Origin: Pseudomonas gingeri
GTDB lineage: Bacteria > Pseudomonadota > Gammaproteobacteria > Pseudomonadales > Pseudomonadaceae
Length of the DNA: 64,000 nucleotides
Direction of reading: 5' to 3'
NCBI RefSeq assembly: GCF_013386165.1
Contig: NZ_JACAOS010000019.1
Coordinates: 38,187 to 102,186, forward strand
A program made the translations under genes and the position numbers. Shown here piece by piece: positions 61,982 through 64,000 of this stretch (position 1 is its first letter; each line of letters begins with the position of its first letter). Below the pieces are notes generated by a model that worked only from the letters and a program-made list of their open reading frames with translations, made no database searches and had not been told where the DNA came from.

Positions 61982-62117
61982 CTGTGGCGAGCGGGCTTGC
62001 CCGCGCTGGGGTGCGAAGCGCCCCTAAAACCAGGGAACTCGTTGTGCCTGACACAACGAAATGCTCGGTTTTACGACTGCTGCGCAGCCGAGCGCGGGCA
62101 AGCCCGCTCGCCACAAC
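61982..62117. repeat. Long inverted REP-type element, copy B
   Basis: About 136 bp, same ends and same central CGAAGCGCCCCTAAAAC and CTGCGCAG landmarks as 23252-23388, with a diverged middle. Lies between choX and the SulP gene. Confidence 0.9.
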
Positions 62118-62197
62118 CACAAGTGTCCAGACGCCTGCTTTTGTTCCTGTCATAACAAAACTTCACCCTGACGCCGACTCCCCCAACCGAGAAACCC

Positions 62198-63766
62198 ATG
62201 GGCTGGACCAACCGCCACAAACTCCTGCCATTTCTCAGCTGGTTGCCGCGACAAACCCGCGCCAGCGTCAGTCGTGACCTGATCGTCGGCCTGAGCGGTG
62301 CCATCCTGGCCTTGCCGCAGTCGGTCGCCTACGCGCTGATCGCCGGCCTGCCACCTGAATACGGCCTCTACGCGGCCATCGTCCCGGTACTGATCGCCTG
62401 CCTCTGGGGCTCGTCCTGGCACCTGATCTGCGGACCCACGGCCGCCATCTCGATTGTTCTGTTCGCCAGTGTCAGCCCGCTGGCGGTGCCCGGCAGCCAG
62501 GACTACGTCACCCTGATCCTGTTGCTGACCTGCATCGCCGGGATCTTCCAGTGGTTGCTCGGCATGCTGCGCTTCGGTGCCCTGGTGAATTTCGTCTCGC
62601 ATTCAGTGGTGCTGGGGTTCACCCTCGGCGCCGCCGTGGTCATCGCCCTCGGCCAACTGCCGAACCTGCTGGGGCTCGATATCCCCAACCAGGCGACGGC
62701 CCTGAACAGCCTGCTGCAACTGAGCCAGCACCTTGGCGAACTGGACAAACCCTCGCTGCTGCTGGGGTTGGGCACGCTGATCCTCGGCTTCACCCTCAAG
62801 TCCCTGCTGCCACGCTGGCCGACCCTGCTGATCACCCTGGTCCTGGCCAGCCTGCTGGTCTGGCTGTGCCCGGGCCTGTTCGGGCATGTGCAACTGGTCA
62901 AGGGTTTCATCGGTCGGCTGCCACCGTTCAGCGCCTTGCCCCTGGACCTGGAAACCATCCTGCGCCTGCTGCCCAGCGCCGTCGCGGTGGGCATGCTCGG
63001 GCTGGTGACCAGCCTGTCGATTGCCCGCTCGCTGTCGGCGCGTTCGCAGCAATTGCTCGACGCCAACCAGGAAGTTCGCGCCCAGGGCCTGTCGAACATG
63101 ATCGGCAGCCTGTTTTCCGGCTACCTGTCGGCCGGCTCGTTCACCCGCGCCGCGCTGAGTTATGAGGCTGGGGCCTGTTCGCCGCTGGCCGGGGTGTTTT
63201 CCGCGCTCTGGGTAGCGTTATTTGCCGTGACCGGTTCGGCGTTGATCGCGCATATCCCGATCCCGGCGATGGCCGGCAGCATCCTGCTGATCAGTTGGGG
63301 ATTGGTGGACCGGCGGGGTATTCGGGCGTTGTTCCGGGTCAGCCATGCCGAGTTCGCGGTGATGGCGCTGACCTGCGTGGCGACCTTGCTGCTGGAGTTG
63401 CAGACGGCGATTTATGCCGGGGTGCTAGCCTCGCTGTTTTTCTACCTCAAGCGCACCTCGCAGCCGCGAGTCCAGCATTGGCGCGAAGGCGACGAGGATG
63501 TGTTGCGGGTCGGTGGGTCGATCTTTTTCGGCGCCAGCCATTACCTGCAAGTGCGGCTGCAACGGCTGCACGGGCACAAGGTGGTGATCGAGGCGCAGCA
63601 GATCAACTTCATCGATTACTCGGGGGTCGAAATGCTGCACCAGGAGGCCCGGCGCCTGATACGCGAGGGCCGCAGCCTGACCTTGCGCAAGGCCCGGGCG
63701 CCGGTAGTCGATGAACTGGTCAAGCTGGAGGGTGTGGATAAGTGCCCGATCCGCTTTGAGGATTGA
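62198..63766 (+). CDS. SulP-family transporter with STAS domain (betC-linked)
   Basis: 522-aa SLC26/SulP permease: start of the core IVGLSGAILALPQSVAYALIAGLPPEYGLYAAI in outline (about residues 28-60), about ten to twelve helices, C-terminal STAS domain (about 430-520; INFIDYSGVEMLH). The position after betC-choX suggests transport of sulfate released by choline sulfatase, or of choline sulfate itself; the substrate is unproven. Paralogous but not close to the SulP gene at 34497-36032. Confidence 0.9.
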   Translation: MGWTNRHKLLPFLSWLPRQTRASVSRDLIVGLSGAILALPQSVAYALIAGLPPEYGLYAAIVPVLIACLWGSSWHLICGPTAAISIVLFASVSPLAVPGSQDYVTLILLLTCIAGIFQWLLGMLRFGALVNFVSHSVVLGFTLGAAVVIALGQLPNLLGLDIPNQATALNSLLQLSQHLGELDKPSLLLGLGTLILGFTLKSLLPRWPTLLITLVLASLLVWLCPGLFGHVQLVKGFIGRLPPFSALPLDLETILRLLPSAVAVGMLGLVTSLSIARSLSARSQQLLDANQEVRAQGLSNMIGSLFSGYLSAGSFTRAALSYEAGACSPLAGVFSALWVALFAVTGSALIAHIPIPAMAGSILLISWGLVDRRGIRALFRVSHAEFAVMALTCVATLLLELQTAIYAGVLASLFFYLKRTSQPRVQHWREGDEDVLRVGGSIFFGASHYLQVRLQRLHGHKVVIEAQQINFIDYSGVEMLHQEARRLIREGRSLTLRKARAPVVDELVKLEGVDKCPIRFED

Positions 63767-63784
63767 CCGCCCATTGCAGGCCCT

Positions 63785-64000
63785 TGTAGGAGCCCGGCTT
63801 GCCGGCGATGGCGGCCGGATAATCACCGCAGGGCTTCAGGGCCCCATCGCTGGCAAGCCAGCTCCTACAAGGGTTTCGGCAACACGATACTTTTGTGGTG
63901 AAACACGAACCTGTAGGAGCCGGCTTGCCGGCGATGGCGGCCGGATAATCACCGCAGGGCTTCAGGGCCCCATCGCTGGCAAGCCAGCTCCTACAAGGGT
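63785..64000. repeat. Tandem REP doublets at the window end
   Basis: Two nearly identical REP-pair units (63785-63874, 90 bp; 63912-64000, 89 bp) differing by one C, separated by 37 bp. Each has GAGC(C)CGGCTTGCCGGCGATGG inverted against CCATCGCTGGCAAGCCAGCTC. The array may continue beyond the window. Confidence 0.9.

Noticed and set aside
63785..64000. CRISPR-like repeated array
   Set aside because: Only two units, each an inverted REP pair of about 90 bp, with no spacer series or cas genes.

Overview
The window is a GC-rich, gene-dense stretch of a Pseudomonas chromosome, most probably of the P. fluorescens group. The evidence is gene content and order: kinB, ampDh2, dgcH, dsbA, cytochrome c4, cytochrome c5, engB, ersA, polA, thrB, znuA/zur-znuCB and metNIQ; the aa3 oxidase cluster; sulP plus carbonic anhydrase; prlC/yheV; trpI/trpBA; and betC. 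These follow blocks known from P. aeruginosa on both sides of the origin, but are joined differently. Several families of short REP palindromes separate the blocks. No rRNA, tRNA, IS element, prophage or CRISPR array was seen.

Layout. (1) 1-7.7 kb: 3' end of the alginate sensor kinase gene kinB, an EAL phosphodiesterase, a lipoprotein amidase (AmpDh2 type), a GGDEF cyclase with a slippage-prone Pro-Ala linker, an endo/exonuclease-family protein and DsbA. (2) 7.8-14.3 kb: two cytochromes c, engB, a sigma-22-type promoter and sRNA matching ErsA, polA and thrB. (3) 14.3-18.1 kb: zinc uptake and its regulator. (4) 18.1-20.7 kb: an accessory gene for a pore-forming toxin of the Vibrio cholerae cytolysin/leukocidin family, with AT-rich flanks, set between otherwise conserved genes. 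(5) 20.7-24.8 kb: methionine importer, a LysR regulator and a VOC protein. (6) 24.8-33.3 kb: complete aa3/caa3 cytochrome c oxidase locus with heme A synthesis and copper insertion factors. (7) 33.7-38.2 kb: a conserved hypothetical, a SulP transporter with beta-carbonic anhydrase, and an SOS-type radical SAM gene under a perfect LexA-like palindrome. (8) 38.3-45.3 kb: a second apparent insertion holding a three-subunit gluconate-dehydrogenase-like enzyme, a phosphatase-fold protein lacking its catalytic Cys, and a divergent M3 peptidase paralogue. (9) 45.4-54.9 kb: yheV, prlC, gamma-carbonic anhydrase, HAD phosphatase, small stress and envelope proteins, OsmC, a flavin monooxygenase, dodecin, a DUF883 protein and trpI. 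(10) 55-57.1 kb: trpBA. (11) 57.1-64 kb: a possible small gene, an RcnB-like protein, a DOPA-dioxygenase-like protein, and a choline-sulfate block (LysR, betC, choX-like binding protein, SulP), closing with a tandem REP array.

Connections. KinB and ErsA both belong to the AlgU/alginate control circuit and lie within 10 kb of each other, next to a cyclase and a phosphodiesterase for c-di-GMP. The oxidase locus carries structural subunits, Cu chaperones (CtaG, SCO), SURF1 and the heme O/A synthases as a self-contained assembly set. The betC block would import choline sulfate and split it to choline and sulfate. The strongest candidate for an under-described system is the stand-alone VCC-like toxin at 18.2-20.2 kb, with a palindrome-bearing promoter region of its own.
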